A stretch of DNA of 64,000 nucleotides from Desulfovibrio sp. (GCA_030145055.1 JAQYWK010000003.1:248001-312000), one strand, 5' to 3'. Shown: positions 52,733 through 62,954, counted from the first letter of the stretch. Notes: generated from the sequence alone by a model not told the origin. A program made the numbers and translations.

Positions 52733-55700
52733 TTAATCGTCTTTATGTTCACAAAACTTAACAGGAACATTCTCAACGGGCCCATTAAGCGGCCCTTCCG
52801 CTATGGGAAGATTAAATAATCTACGAATAGCGAGTCTAATATCTTCAAATATCATATAGAATGATGGAACTAGTAGCAGGGTAATACCTGTTGCAAAAAG
52901 TATCCCGAATCCAAGTGATATTGCCATCGGAATCAAAAACCGCGCCTGCCTTGATGTTTCAAGAATCATCGGAGCAAGTCCGCCAAAGGTCGTTAACGTG
53001 GTTAACATGATCGGACGAAAACGCGCTGTTCCCGCCGCAAGCACAGCATCATATGCACAATGCCCTTTGCGCCTCATTTTATTCACATAGTCAATGAAGA
53101 CCAGCGAATCGTTAACCACAACCCCGCTAAGGGCAACGATACCAAACAAACTCATAAGACTCAGACTGTACCCCAGAAGAATATGCCCTATTACCGCTCC
53201 AACTATTCCGAAAGGAATACAGAACATGATAATAATCGGCTGGAAATAACTCCTGAAAGGAATCGCAAGAAGCGCATAAATACACATCATAGCCATTGCC
53301 AGACCTGAAAACAGACTATCGGTACTTTCCTGCATCTCCGCTTGTTTACCTTCAAGAGAAAACCCAAGTCCCGGATAGTCAGCCTTAAGCTGTGGCAGAA
53401 TATCAGTCTTAACCGAAGCAAGAATCTGCGAAGTTTCTTTACGCGGCGTCACGTCCGCACTTACAGAAACAACCCTTCGCCCGTTTCTACGATTAATTGA
53501 TGTATATGATCTTCCACCTTTAATTTTAACAACTCCTCGCAAAGGTACATCTGTACCTTCGGGAGTTCTAATCATCATTTCTTCAAGATTATACTCGGAA
53601 ACCCTTTCAGATTTCGGCAGCCGAACCATGACCTTAACTTCATTCCGACCGCGCTGCTGACGAAGAACTTCAGCCCCATAATAGGCGGCGCGGACTTGGG
53701 AAGCGACTGCTTGCGGAGTTAAACCCAAGCTTCGCCCTTCTGGTAAAAGCTCAAAGTCGAGCTGTCTTTTACCTGGAGCATATCCGTCATCAATATCTTT
53801 TACTTTAGGATACGTGGCAAGCGACTCCGCCAGCGAAGATGCCGCATGTTCGAGCACATCCACATCACTATGACTAAGTTCAATTTCAAGCGATCCACCG
53901 GACCCCGGACCTCCGCGATCTGATTCAAAAAGGACTGATTCAGCCCCAGCAAGAGGCCCCATTTCACGGCGCCACTGCTTTACAAACTGATCAGTTGAAA
54001 TCTGTCTTACATCAGCATCGGCCAGAAAAATCTGAACCTTGAGAACGTGACTACCACTGGCTTTACCACGCCCTGCCCCACCAATTTTGGAATATATTCC
54101 ACGCACAAGCTCATCGCCGCCGTTTTGGTCCTTGACTATTTTAGCCGCACTAAGAGCTTTATTCTGCACTTGCAGTGTTACTTCTTTCGCAGTTCCATAT
54201 GGCAAATCAACGGTTAGGTAAGCATAATCGGATTCGACCTTCGGAAACATTGTGAACCCGAGACGTCCACTTTTAATATATGCAAACGCAATCACCAAAC
54301 AGGCAATCCCTATAGCCACTGTCAAATATTTCCATGCGACAGCTCTATCAAGAATAGGCCGATATACCTTCTCAATAAAGACAAGCAAACCCTTGGATAC
54401 CTTCTGCTGGTTCCGTAAGATAAAGCTCATTATCTTCCCCGGCTTTTTCTCACTACCGTGTGCGAGATGAGCGGGAAGAACAAAAAGACTTTCAATTAAT
54501 GAAACCGCGAAAACACTACACACTACCAAGGGGATAATCTTAAAGAACTTACCCATGACCCCCGGAATAAAGAACAGAGGCATAAATGCGACAATATTAG
54601 TGAGCACACTAAACGTCACAGGCATGGCAATTCTTTTAGCCCCTTCATACGCGGCTCTCTGCCACGACATGCCTTGTTGTCGCATGGTATAGACATTTTC
54701 CCCGACAACAATGGCATCATCAACAACAATACCCAGCGAAATGATGAAGGCAAACATTGAGATCATATTGATGCTTGCTCCCGCGGGAGAAAGAATCAGC
54801 ATTGCCCCAAGGAAAGAGATCGGAATTCCCATGGACACCCAGAATGCAAGTCTTGGCTCAAGAAACAAAGCCAAGAAAATGAACACAAGAACAAGTCCCA
54901 TGAATCCATTTTTAAGCAAAAGATCCATACGCTGCCTGAACACATCAGAGGAATCATTTCGCACATCAACATGTACGCTGGAAGGTAAACTTTTGTTAAA
55001 TGTTTCCAGTTTTGCGTGGACCGCATCAGAAACAGTTATCGGAGTCTGAACTCCAACTCTATATACATTTAAACGAACAGCTGGTTTTCCATTATATGAA
55101 GTAAGGTTATCGTCACTCTGAAAGTCTTCTTTTACATCCGCAATATCTTCAAGCAGAACTTGTGTCCCGTCATCTCCCGTGACAACGGGTATACGGGCAA
55201 ATTCTCTAGCGTAATCTTTACGCTCCTTAAAACGTACAAGAACTTCCCCGGACTCAGTTTTGATGCCACCACCGGGCAATTCCACTGAAGCGGCATTAAG
55301 AGTTTTTGCAACGTCAGTTAAAGTAAGATTATACGCACGCAGTTTATCCTGCGGAACTTCAATTGATACCTGCAAACCACTCACTTCAGAAAGATCAACT
55401 TGAGTAATGCCGGGATCGCTGATCAACTCTTCACGCAACTGCTCTGCCAATTTACGAAGAATCAAAGGATTCTCGTCGCCGTAAACCATTAAAGTCAGAA
55501 CCTGGCGCTTATGACTGGAAGCTTTAACAGAAGGGTCTTCCGCCTCTTCAGGGAAAGAGGTAATACGATCAACTTCACTCTTAACATCCTGAGCCAGTTG
55601 CTGAAGATCATATCCTTCAAGGGCTTCAATAGTAACAGAACCTTTACCTTCAGCGGCAGAACTAGTTACTTCCTTTACACCATCCAGTCCGATAACGGCT

Positions 55701-55933
55701 TCTTCGACCGAGAGCACAATACCCTGCTCAACTTCCTCAGGACTGGCTCCATGATAAGTAACTGAAACTGTTACAGTATCATCTGAGAACTCAGGAAAAA
55801 TTTCCTGTTTAATGTTGAAGGCCATCAGAAGACCACCAACAAGCAGAATAGCCATCAAAAGATTCGAAGCGACCGAGTTACCCGCCATCCATGCAATGGG
55901 GCCGGTTATCTTTTTGTTATTCTCAGCCATCAT
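52733..55933 (-). CDS. RND efflux pump inner-membrane subunit (AcrB/HAE1-like)
   Basis: A 1066-residue proton-driven pump with 12 membrane spans in two repeats. It starts IAWMAGNSVASNLLMAILLVGG and has IFPEFSDDTVTVSVTYHGASPEEVEQGI, the periplasmic pore region, and the helix-4 motif SLGIVVDDAIVVGENVY with the paired aspartates for proton transfer. The second repeat has ALSGVVVNDSLVFIDYVNKMRRKG. The start overlaps the adaptor stop by 11 bases. It is last in the TolC-adaptor-pump operon; the substrate is unknown. Confidence 0.95.
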   Translation of the reverse strand: MMAENNKKITGPIAWMAGNSVASNLLMAILLVGGLLMAFNIKQEIFPEFSDDTVTVSVTYHGASPEEVEQGIVLSVEEAVIGLDGVKEVTSSAAEGKGSVTIEALEGYDLQQLAQDVKSEVDRITSFPEEAEDPSVKASSHKRQVLTLMVYGDENPLILRKLAEQLREELISDPGITQVDLSEVSGLQVSIEVPQDKLRAYNLTLTDVAKTLNAASVELPGGGIKTESGEVLVRFKERKDYAREFARIPVVTGDDGTQVLLEDIADVKEDFQSDDNLTSYNGKPAVRLNVYRVGVQTPITVSDAVHAKLETFNKSLPSSVHVDVRNDSSDVFRQRMDLLLKNGFMGLVLVFIFLALFLEPRLAFWVSMGIPISFLGAMLILSPAGASINMISMFAFIISLGIVVDDAIVVGENVYTMRQQGMSWQRAAYEGAKRIAMPVTFSVLTNIVAFMPLFFIPGVMGKFFKIIPLVVCSVFAVSLIESLFVLPAHLAHGSEKKPGKIMSFILRNQQKVSKGLLVFIEKVYRPILDRAVAWKYLTVAIGIACLVIAFAYIKSGRLGFTMFPKVESDYAYLTVDLPYGTAKEVTLQVQNKALSAAKIVKDQNGGDELVRGIYSKIGGAGRGKASGSHVLKVQIFLADADVRQISTDQFVKQWRREMGPLAGAESVLFESDRGGPGSGGSLEIELSHSDVDVLEHAASSLAESLATYPKVKDIDDGYAPGKRQLDFELLPEGRSLGLTPQAVASQVRAAYYGAEVLRQQRGRNEVKVMVRLPKSERVSEYNLEEMMIRTPEGTDVPLRGVVKIKGGRSYTSINRRNGRRVVSVSADVTPRKETSQILASVKTDILPQLKADYPGLGFSLEGKQAEMQESTDSLFSGLAMAMMCIYALLAIPFRSYFQPIIIMFCIPFGIVGAVIGHILLGYSLSLMSLFGIVALSGVVVNDSLVFIDYVNKMRRKGHCAYDAVLAAGTARFRPIMLTTLTTFGGLAPMILETSRQARFLIPMAISLGFGILFATGITLLLVPSFYMIFEDIRLAIRRLFNLPIAEGPLNGPVENVPVKFCEHKDD

Positions 55934-57143
55934 TATTATCCCTGTCTACTGCAGACACATTTTCGCGAAGCCTCATTCCCTGCAAAGGAGTAGAAATATC
56001 AGTGACAACAAGCTTCTCCCCTTCGACCACACCTTTTTCAAGGTATATATAATCCTGATCACGCCAAAGCGGTTCTACCTTTCTAACTTCAAGTTCGCTA
56101 TTGTCGTTCATGATCCAAAGTGTATCGCCGTCCCGGTACGCGGCACGCGGCACAGCAAAAACACTGTCTAAATTTCCACTGTCGATATATACATTAATAT
56201 AGCTTCCAAGAAGCAAAGGACGAACACCGGGGGTTCCCTTCAAATTCAAAGGGTCTTCAACAACAACAATAACGCGCGCCATACGTCCCTTTGATTCAAG
56301 AGAAGGTAAAAGACGTAAAACACGCCCCTCTCTTTCAAAAGATTTTCCGTTACTGCCGGAAATAACCCGCGCAACCGAGCCTTTAAAACCATTTGCAACA
56401 CTTGGAATTACTATACGATCGAGGCGATCGACGGGTACAGAAACCATCACCCAGAATTCGTCAGTGCCAACCATGGTGGCGATTGCTTCCTGCGCACCAA
56501 GATTCGCACCGAGTCCAGCATCTTTAGTCACAACCATAGATGAAAAGGGAACCTGCACCCTTGTTCGCGAAAGATTCACACGCGATTGGCGCAATTTGGC
56601 TTTAGATGCGGCAAGATTTGCTTCGGCTTTTTCGAGGTGAGGTTTTCTAAGAGCTAATTCGGCTTCCTGTATGGTCCCGCCAGAAGATTTACTAAGAAGC
56701 TTCCACTCACGACCCGCTACTTTTTGATGTCCTCGTTCAAGCTTAAGATTATACTCAGCTTCAATAACAACAGACTGCTGTTGCTTTAAGGCAAGCTCAT
56801 AATCCAAAGGATCAATGCGTAAAATTTCTTCACCCTTTGCAAAATAACCACCAGGAATGAAAGATTCGCTCACGGAAATAACTCTACCCGCAACCTGAGG
56901 CTCAAGAGTAATGTTACGCGAGGCTTCAACAGTTCCCATAACGGGAGTCCAAATTCTAAGTTCCTGCGGTTTCATGCTGGTAACATTTACTAAAGGAGCA
57001 GATATTACCGGAGCTTTTTTTCTGGCAACTGGCTTAGTTTTAATGAGCATCTGCGCACCGAATATTGCTAAACCGATGATCACAAGAGGAACTAACCCTT
57101 TAAGACCTAGGTTTTTTACGTAATACATTATTTTTTTTGTCAT
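55923..57143 (-). CDS. RND efflux periplasmic adaptor (HlyD/AcrA family)
   Basis: A 406-residue membrane fusion protein: an N-terminal membrane anchor (residues about 13-33), the barrel-sandwich half-motifs ITLEPQVAGRVISVSESFIPGGYF and VTKDAGLGANLGAQEA, a coiled-coil hairpin (about 115-185) and beta-barrel and C-terminal domains. It links the pump with the outer-membrane channel. Its gene is 12 bases after the channel gene and overlaps the pump gene. Confidence 0.93.
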   Translation of the reverse strand: MTKKIMYYVKNLGLKGLVPLVIIGLAIFGAQMLIKTKPVARKKAPVISAPLVNVTSMKPQELRIWTPVMGTVEASRNITLEPQVAGRVISVSESFIPGGYFAKGEEILRIDPLDYELALKQQQSVVIEAEYNLKLERGHQKVAGREWKLLSKSSGGTIQEAELALRKPHLEKAEANLAASKAKLRQSRVNLSRTRVQVPFSSMVVTKDAGLGANLGAQEAIATMVGTDEFWVMVSVPVDRLDRIVIPSVANGFKGSVARVISGSNGKSFEREGRVLRLLPSLESKGRMARVIVVVEDPLNLKGTPGVRPLLLGSYINVYIDSGNLDSVFAVPRAAYRDGDTLWIMNDNSELEVRKVEPLWRDQDYIYLEKGVVEGEKLVVTDISTPLQGMRLRENVSAVDRDNNDG

Positions 57144-57155
57144 ATTTAAATATCC

Positions 57156-58625
57156 TTATTCTGCGGAAACGGTTTTGATCTCTACTTCAGCCATATCGCT
57201 CTCTTCACGGGGAAGCTCATCAGCAGACTGAAGTGAGTCGGTCCAGCTTCCGCCAAGTGCGCGATATAGCGAAACCCTGTACAATAGAAGATTTGATTCA
57301 TCCTCAACAATATTTATCTCCAAACTCTGAACACTAAGCAAAGCATTCAAAACCGGAAGATACTCTTCAAGCCCCTGTAAATAACGGGAACCAGCTTCGT
57401 CCAAATTTTTCTTTGCAGCTTCAAGCTGATTTTTACGAGCGGTGATGTATTTCTCCTGCCATGATTCCTGAATCAAAGAATCTTGAACTTCTTTATATGC
57501 GGTATAAACGGTACTTTTATAGTTCACTAACCTCTCGTCTACGACAGCCTGAGTCCTTTCAACTTCTGCAGCACGAAGGCCGCCATCAAAGATTGGCCCT
57601 GCAATGGAAGCGGCAAGCCCGACCATCCAACCACTGAAAATATTTGCTATCTGCGCACTGGTTAGCGCAGCATTACCCGTAAGATTAAAGCTAGGCAGTC
57701 TATCCGCTTTTGCGGCAGTAATAGCCCAGTCTGCAGACTGTAATTTAAGTCCAGCAGCGCGGATATCAGGGCGTTTTGCGATAAGATCAAAAGGAATTCC
57801 AAGCCCCGGAATAGGATCAAGCTCCGGATAAACGGATGTCTGAACTTGCACAGTTCCGGCGGGGCGCCCCATGAGAAGTGCCAATTCGTTAAGCAAAAGT
57901 CTTTCACGTGATTCGATTGGAGGAATTAAAGAATTCACACGTGCGACATTTTCACGTTGCTGATAAACGTCAAGCGCGCTGGCAAGGGAGTTACGGAACC
58001 GAAGTTCTACAACCTCAAGGTAAATCCGGTTTGTCTCAACCTGCTGCTTAAGTATAACTTTTTTCTGGCGCTGTGACTGAATTTCGAGCCACCTGGAAAC
58101 AACTGCCGCAGCAACAGTCATCGCCGCAGCACTAACATCTTCACGGGAAACAAGGTAATCCAATTGGCCGGATTTAGCCTTGGCCTCAATCTTTCCCCAA
58201 ACATCAATCTCATAAGAAAGAGTCAGACCAAGCTCATGACTATCAGTTGAGGTAGAACCTTTTTTACCCTCAGTTCCGTCAGAACCGGTCATAGCGTTAT
58301 TCGTCTTACCAAACCCATCGAGGGTAGGATATTTACCTGCTCCTGACTTAATAGCAGTAGCACGAAGCTGACGTAATTTTGCCCATGCAATGCGGATATT
58401 AAAATCAGAAGTGAGAGACTCTTCAACAAAGCCGTTAAGCTCTGCACTTCCAAGTCTTTCCCACCACTTTCCACTCTCTTGAGGTTCAGTGGAATAGAGC
58501 GAGTACGCTAGAGGGAGCCCCATTGGTTCGCCCCCTCTAGGATCAGGCTTAAAAGGGGAACAAGCTGACACGCTAAACACCGTGATCAAGCTGTAAATTA
58601 AAAATTTGTATTTAAAAGAGGCCAT
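57156..58625 (-). CDS. outer-membrane efflux lipoprotein, TolC/OprM (NodT) family
   Basis: A 489-residue outer-membrane channel. The signal peptide ends in the lipobox VSAC, as in OprM-type lipoproteins. WWERLGSAELNGFVEESLTSDFNIRIAWAKLRQ and the second-half repeat FDLIAKRPDIRAAGLKLQSADWAI are family motifs. The ATG at 58625 has GGAG at good spacing; an ATG at 58658 would put extra residues before the signal peptide. It is first in the efflux operon. Confidence 0.92.
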   Translation of the reverse strand: MASFKYKFLIYSLITVFSVSACSPFKPDPRGGEPMGLPLAYSLYSTEPQESGKWWERLGSAELNGFVEESLTSDFNIRIAWAKLRQLRATAIKSGAGKYPTLDGFGKTNNAMTGSDGTEGKKGSTSTDSHELGLTLSYEIDVWGKIEAKAKSGQLDYLVSREDVSAAAMTVAAAVVSRWLEIQSQRQKKVILKQQVETNRIYLEVVELRFRNSLASALDVYQQRENVARVNSLIPPIESRERLLLNELALLMGRPAGTVQVQTSVYPELDPIPGLGIPFDLIAKRPDIRAAGLKLQSADWAITAAKADRLPSFNLTGNAALTSAQIANIFSGWMVGLAASIAGPIFDGGLRAAEVERTQAVVDERLVNYKSTVYTAYKEVQDSLIQESWQEKYITARKNQLEAAKKNLDEAGSRYLQGLEEYLPVLNALLSVQSLEINIVEDESNLLLYRVSLYRALGGSWTDSLQSADELPREESDMAEVEIKTVSAE

Positions 58626-58704
58626 AAATAATATCTCCGTTACGATCCATTTTTTCATTAACTACAGCAAAGAAGAAAAAAGAGTATTATGCTGATGATA
58701 AAAA

Positions 58705-58714
58705 TTGTTAACAA
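58705..58714. promoter_or_regulatory. TTGTTAACAA palindrome in the divergent efflux/two-component promoter region
   Basis: A perfect 10-base palindrome, midway between the efflux operon and the response-regulator gene, next to TGTAAAAATAA. It could be a binding site of the response regulator; unproven. Confidence 0.35.
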
Positions 58715-58773
58715 ATGTAAAAATAACGCTTTCTCTCTTTGCATGAAACGATTTGTAAGAGTATCTCAGTGTT

Positions 58774-59481
58774 ATGGAAAAACAACTATCCATCCTCATA
58801 ATTGATGATGATTCTAAGCTTAGAGATCTGTTAACCCTATATCTTGAGGGATACGGATACGTGGTGAAAACTCTCCCGTCCGGCGAAAAATGTGTTGAAA
58901 CGGTAAAATCCGTTCACCCGTCAATTATCATTTTAGATATAATGATGCCCGGTAAAGACGGTCTTGAAGTCTTGCGAGATTTACGTCCACACTCAAATGT
59001 ACCCGTTATCATGCTCACGGCAAAAGGAGAGGATACCGACCGCATAGTCGGCCTTGAACTGGGCGCTGATGATTATATGTCCAAGCCATTTAACCCCCGC
59101 GAACTCTTGGCTAGGATCAAAGCGGTACTTCGCCGTGCTCAAGATTCCGAACGCAATGGTAGCTCTAAAAATTCCAACACAATAAATGTAGCAGACCTAG
59201 TTCTGAACATACCCCACCAAAGATTAGAGATAGAAGGTGACAAGCTTGAACTCTCTTCTACAGAATTTAAACTCTTGCACGCGCTGATGGAAAATGCGGG
59301 AGAACCGCTCACCCGAGATGATCTCATGACCTCGGTTTGGGGCAAAGATTTTAACGCATTCGACCGCAGTATCGACGTACATATAAGTAAACTGCGGGCG
59401 CTTCTAAAACCGTATCAAAATCACGAATCTCGAATCAAAACTGTATGGGGAACCGGCTATTTATTCGTGGGTGAAAAATGA
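58774..59481 (+). CDS. OmpR-family response regulator
   Basis: A 235-residue two-component regulator. The receiver has the acidic pair DDD at 11-13, phospho-acceptor Asp55 (ILDIMMPG) and Lys104 (YMSKPF). The winged-helix DNA-binding domain follows (ELSSTEFKLLHALMENAGEPLTRDDL, SIDVHISKLRALL, TVWGTGYLF). It overlaps the kinase gene by 4 bases and is divergent from the efflux operon, its likely target. Confidence 0.94.
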   Translation: MEKQLSILIIDDDSKLRDLLTLYLEGYGYVVKTLPSGEKCVETVKSVHPSIIILDIMMPGKDGLEVLRDLRPHSNVPVIMLTAKGEDTDRIVGLELGADDYMSKPFNPRELLARIKAVLRRAQDSERNGSSKNSNTINVADLVLNIPHQRLEIEGDKLELSSTEFKLLHALMENAGEPLTRDDLMTSVWGKDFNAFDRSIDVHISKLRALLKPYQNHESRIKTVWGTGYLFVGEK

Positions 59482-60875
59482 AAATAAGCAGGCTATACCT
59501 AAAAATATTTCTAGCATTCGTGCTTGTACTCATGATTTCCGAGTTTACGGTCATCTGGATAATTCATTCAGGCTGGGGTGGCAGTCCCCGCATGAAGAGA
59601 ACTGAAGGCCAGCTTATGACCGTTAAAAATCTCACTGAAATGGAGATGGACTTAAATCAACTTTCTGCCGGAAAAGAAAGAGAAAAACTCACTCCCATAC
59701 TGAAAGCTCTAAGCGATTCTTTCCACGCGAACGTCTGGATCACAGGACCGTATTCTGAAGTAATAGCATCCTCAGAAGAAAAAATTCCGGACCTGACTCT
59801 CCATCTTGAAGATGACCCTATAAAAACGCCTGAAGGCGCATATATATATAAAGAACGCAGCAAGGGCATGAAATCAATTTACGGAACATATGTTTCAAAG
59901 CGCCCGGATGGATACCCGTTCACCTACCATATATTTCACCCATGGAGCAGATTCGAAGAAGAAATCTGGTTCCTGCGCGGACAGATTTTAATCACAATAT
60001 TAGCGGCTATCTTCCTGCTACCGGTGGCACTTAGAATCATCAGGCCAATCAAAGAACTCACCGAAAAAGCGGCAAAACTAGGCCAAGGTGATTTAACACA
60101 ACGCGTAGAAGTGCGCGGAAAAGACGAAGTGGCGGAACTGGCAAAAACGTTCAATCACATGGCTAGAAGTCTGGAAAAAATAATCAAAAGCAGCCGAGAG
60201 CTTACAGCCAATGTCTCGCATGAATTAAGAAGTCCGCTAGCTAGAATGCGCATTTCTCTCGAAATGATAAGGGAGCGTATTAACGACAAAAAAACTGATC
60301 AATGCGAAGTGTTTATCAGTGGTATGCAATCTGAAATAGCACACATGGACATGCTAATTGGTAAAATTATTGAATTTTCCAAGCTAAATATGCAAAAAGA
60401 CCCACCCATGGAAGATTCTATTGATCTGAATTTATTAATTACTGAACTACTCGATCAGTATCAACCCACTGCGGACCAAAACAACTTTGAAATAAAAACG
60501 GACCTTGTAGGCATAAAAATCACTGACTGCAACCAAAACGGTATTAGAGTAATTTTGGATAATGTTCTTGGGAATGCCTTTAAATACACTGAGCAGAGCG
60601 GTACTATCATGATCGAATTGCGAGCTAATAAAGATATTGAACAACGAAATGAAGCTGTTATCAGTGTCACCAATACTCATGATCCTATTCCAGAAGACGA
60701 TCTAAAAGAAATATTCAATCCTTTCCATCGTTTAAAGGGACATGACACACCGGGTTATGGGCTAGGCCTTGCGGCGGCCCAAAAAATAGCATACATGCAT
60801 GGAGGTTTGATTCAGGCTAAAAATACTTGCGAAGGTTTCACAGCAACAGTGACTTTACCGATTGCAAAAGCTTAA
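59478..60875 (+). CDS. membrane sensor histidine kinase, CpxA-like layout
   Basis: A 465-residue kinase: membrane span at residues about 9-30, a periplasmic domain of roughly 130 residues, second span near 168-190, HAMP domain (RPIKELTEKAAKLGQGDLTQRV) and HisKA with His248 in ANVSHELRSPLARM. The ATPase domain has the N box DNVLGNAFKYT and GYGLGLAAAQKIA, but the G1 box expected as DxGxG reads NTHDPIPEDDL. It is coupled to the response regulator by ATGA overlap. Confidence 0.92.
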   Translation: MKISRLYLKIFLAFVLVLMISEFTVIWIIHSGWGGSPRMKRTEGQLMTVKNLTEMEMDLNQLSAGKEREKLTPILKALSDSFHANVWITGPYSEVIASSEEKIPDLTLHLEDDPIKTPEGAYIYKERSKGMKSIYGTYVSKRPDGYPFTYHIFHPWSRFEEEIWFLRGQILITILAAIFLLPVALRIIRPIKELTEKAAKLGQGDLTQRVEVRGKDEVAELAKTFNHMARSLEKIIKSSRELTANVSHELRSPLARMRISLEMIRERINDKKTDQCEVFISGMQSEIAHMDMLIGKIIEFSKLNMQKDPPMEDSIDLNLLITELLDQYQPTADQNNFEIKTDLVGIKITDCNQNGIRVILDNVLGNAFKYTEQSGTIMIELRANKDIEQRNEAVISVTNTHDPIPEDDLKEIFNPFHRLKGHDTPGYGLGLAAAQKIAYMHGGLIQAKNTCEGFTATVTLPIAKA

Positions 60876-60956
60876 AGCTTTACCTTGAGCAAGAAACACC
60901 TTATTTATCTTAAGTATGAATTTCGCATTCCGAATCAACCTCAAAACAACAGTAAC

Positions 60957-61829
60957 ATGAACTTCTTTTATTCCATCATATTAGTGCTATTATTGTTCGC
61001 CCCTGCGCCAGCAAACGCGACAGAAATAATTCCTGTTGCAGGTAACAGAAGTACTAAGCGGAACTACAACAAATTAGTAGAAAGCAAAGGCGGTGATCCC
61101 CTTGCTATCATGAATTACGAATCGCCATATTCTACACGGCCAGCTATCTCAATGTTACTTTTAAAGCAGGCCCTAACTTTAGGGGGCTTGGATTTGGATC
61201 TTTTTTTTATCACCTGTCCAAATCCAGGAAGATCTATTACCGAAGTAAAAAATGGGCGCGCAGTCGTATATTCGTCTGATATTTGGGAACTAGACTTTGA
61301 TGATTCCGTGTACAAAACTGCACCAATCATACAGCGCGGAGAATTTCAGAAAGGGCTTTACGTTAATAAAAGTTCGGCGTTTATGAAAAAAAGCCCCTCC
61401 ATTCTATCCATAAAAAATAGCATCCCTTTAGTCGAGCACACTTGGACCACTGATATAGAAACCTTAAAAAAAATAGGGTTCAAAAACATACAAACTGCAC
61501 CGCAATATAATCTCCTTTTCAAAATGATGAACAGAGACCGAGCAGACTTTATATTATTAGAATTTCCACTCGATAAAAATTTAGATATTGAAAATAATGA
61601 TGGTGACTTATATCCCATTAAAAACGTGAAAATTGTGTTTCCACACAGTGGGCATTTTATGGTTTCTAAAAACCACCCGCAAGGGAAGATCGTATACGAG
61701 GCTCTAGAAAAAGGGCTGAAAATCATGCGAGAAGATGGAACAATAGAGCGAGCGCTGAGACAATCACACATAATTAATGATGAAGTTAAAGATTGGGCAA
61801 TTATTTCTCCGCCCCATTCGCTTCCATAA
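60957..61829 (+). CDS. orphan periplasmic solute-binding-like protein (pair 2, copy 1)
   Basis: A 290-residue secreted protein. The signal peptide (FFYSIILVLLLFAPAPANA) fits the ATG at 60957; a TTG at 60885 is in frame but would add 24 polar residues. The mature part starts with TEIIPVAGNRSTKRNYNKLVESKGGDPLAI and looks like a type-2 periplasmic binding fold (LLLKQALTLGGLDLDLFF, SVYKTAPIIQRGEFQKGLYV). The next gene encodes a clear paralogue. No transport genes are adjacent. It lies 81 bases after the kinase gene and may be a sensory accessory. Confidence 0.7.
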   Translation: MNFFYSIILVLLLFAPAPANATEIIPVAGNRSTKRNYNKLVESKGGDPLAIMNYESPYSTRPAISMLLLKQALTLGGLDLDLFFITCPNPGRSITEVKNGRAVVYSSDIWELDFDDSVYKTAPIIQRGEFQKGLYVNKSSAFMKKSPSILSIKNSIPLVEHTWTTDIETLKKIGFKNIQTAPQYNLLFKMMNRDRADFILLEFPLDKNLDIENNDGDLYPIKNVKIVFPHSGHFMVSKNHPQGKIVYEALEKGLKIMREDGTIERALRQSHIINDEVKDWAIISPPHSLP

Positions 61830-62004
61830 AAAACTAGCAACTTAGACGTGTTATAAACGCCAACAATCCTGACTTTCTACCAGCTTCGCCCTCCGACGTT
61901 ATTTTATTCATAATTTGAGCTTTACTTTTTAAAAGTGTTTACTTACATCTCTTTTGGGGAAACATACCCCACCGAAGGTATAATTTAAAAACACACACTC
62001 GAGT

Positions 62005-62865
62005 ATGAACAATAAAATATTATTTACCATAATTTTAAGCATATTACTTACACCAACATTTGCCTTATCTTCTGAATGCATTTCGGTGGCAAGCTATACT
62101 GGAACCATAAAAAGTTACAAAAATTACATAGAATGTAACGGTGGAGACCCTCTTGCAATCAACGATTACGGAGCACCGGGAATAACTCGAACAATGCTTT
62201 CAATTCTCATTCTTGTTCAAGCGTTACATGTCGGAGATTTTCCCTGCGAAATGGAGTTCAAGAATTACCCAAATTCAGGGCGCGCTATATCTGAAGTAAA
62301 AAAGGGTAACGTAACACTTCTTGCTGAGGATATGTGGAAAAGTAATTTTGACGAATCAGTGTATATGACAGCCCCCCTCATCCGAGCAGGAGAGTTTGAA
62401 AAAGGTATATACGTAAAAAAAGATTCGCATTTTCTAAACACGACCACACCATTAAAATCTCTAAAAGACCATGTGCCGCTAGTTGGGAACACATGGACGA
62501 CAGATATAGACCTATTAAGAGAAATGGGATTTACGCAGATTGAAACCGCACCTAGATATAACCAAATTTTTAAAATGATGGGGAAGGGTCGTGCCGATTT
62601 TTCTCTTATAGAATTCCCAAATCGCGATAACTTGTCACAAACAGTCGAAAACGTAGAACTACACCCCATTCCAAATGCAAAAATAGCATTCGCAGACAGC
62701 AGAAATTTCATGGTTTCCAAAAAACATCCTCAAGGTAAAACCGTATATACGGCGCTTGAAAAAGGGATGAAAATATTAAGAGAGAATGGAACCATCGACC
62801 GCGCACTTAGGCAGTCCGGCGTAATTAATGATAGAATTAAAGACTGGGCTGTTATTTATCCGTAA
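62005..62865 (+). CDS. orphan periplasmic solute-binding-like protein (pair 2, copy 2)
   Basis: A 286-residue paralogue of the preceding product with signal peptide ending near FALSS. Shared segments include GGDPLAINDYGAPGITRTML, FDESVYMTAPLIRAGEFEKGIYV, TWTTDIDLLREMGFTQIETAPRYN (part), HPQGKTVYTALEKGMKILRENGTIDRALRQS (part) and INDRIKDWAVI. The preceding 175 bases contain no gene and could hold its own promoter. Ligand and partner are unknown. Confidence 0.72.
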   Translation: MNNKILFTIILSILLTPTFALSSECISVASYTGTIKSYKNYIECNGGDPLAINDYGAPGITRTMLSILILVQALHVGDFPCEMEFKNYPNSGRAISEVKKGNVTLLAEDMWKSNFDESVYMTAPLIRAGEFEKGIYVKKDSHFLNTTTPLKSLKDHVPLVGNTWTTDIDLLREMGFTQIETAPRYNQIFKMMGKGRADFSLIEFPNRDNLSQTVENVELHPIPNAKIAFADSRNFMVSKKHPQGKTVYTALEKGMKILRENGTIDRALRQSGVINDRIKDWAVIYP

Positions 62866-62896
62866 ATTAGGAAATGAATAGTTTTTAAAGGGAAGT

Positions 62897-62944
62897 CCAG
62901 AGGAGAAACCTTCCTAAAAAAGTTCCCCCTCTGGTCGCCGAAGG
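62897..62944 (-). terminator. hairpin after trpA
   Basis: CCAGAGG (62938-62944 on the minus strand) pairs with CCTCTGG (62897-62903) across a long loop that contains a T-run; a modest TTCCCTTTAAAAAC tail follows. A weak terminator is plausible. Confidence 0.45.
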
Positions 62945-62954
62945 CCTATCCTAT

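Noticed and set aside
61358-62720. Similar antisense frames of 160 and 151 codons opposite the two paralogous binding-protein genes
   Set aside because: They resemble each other only because the sense genes are paralogues; the sense strands carry signal peptides and conserved motifs.
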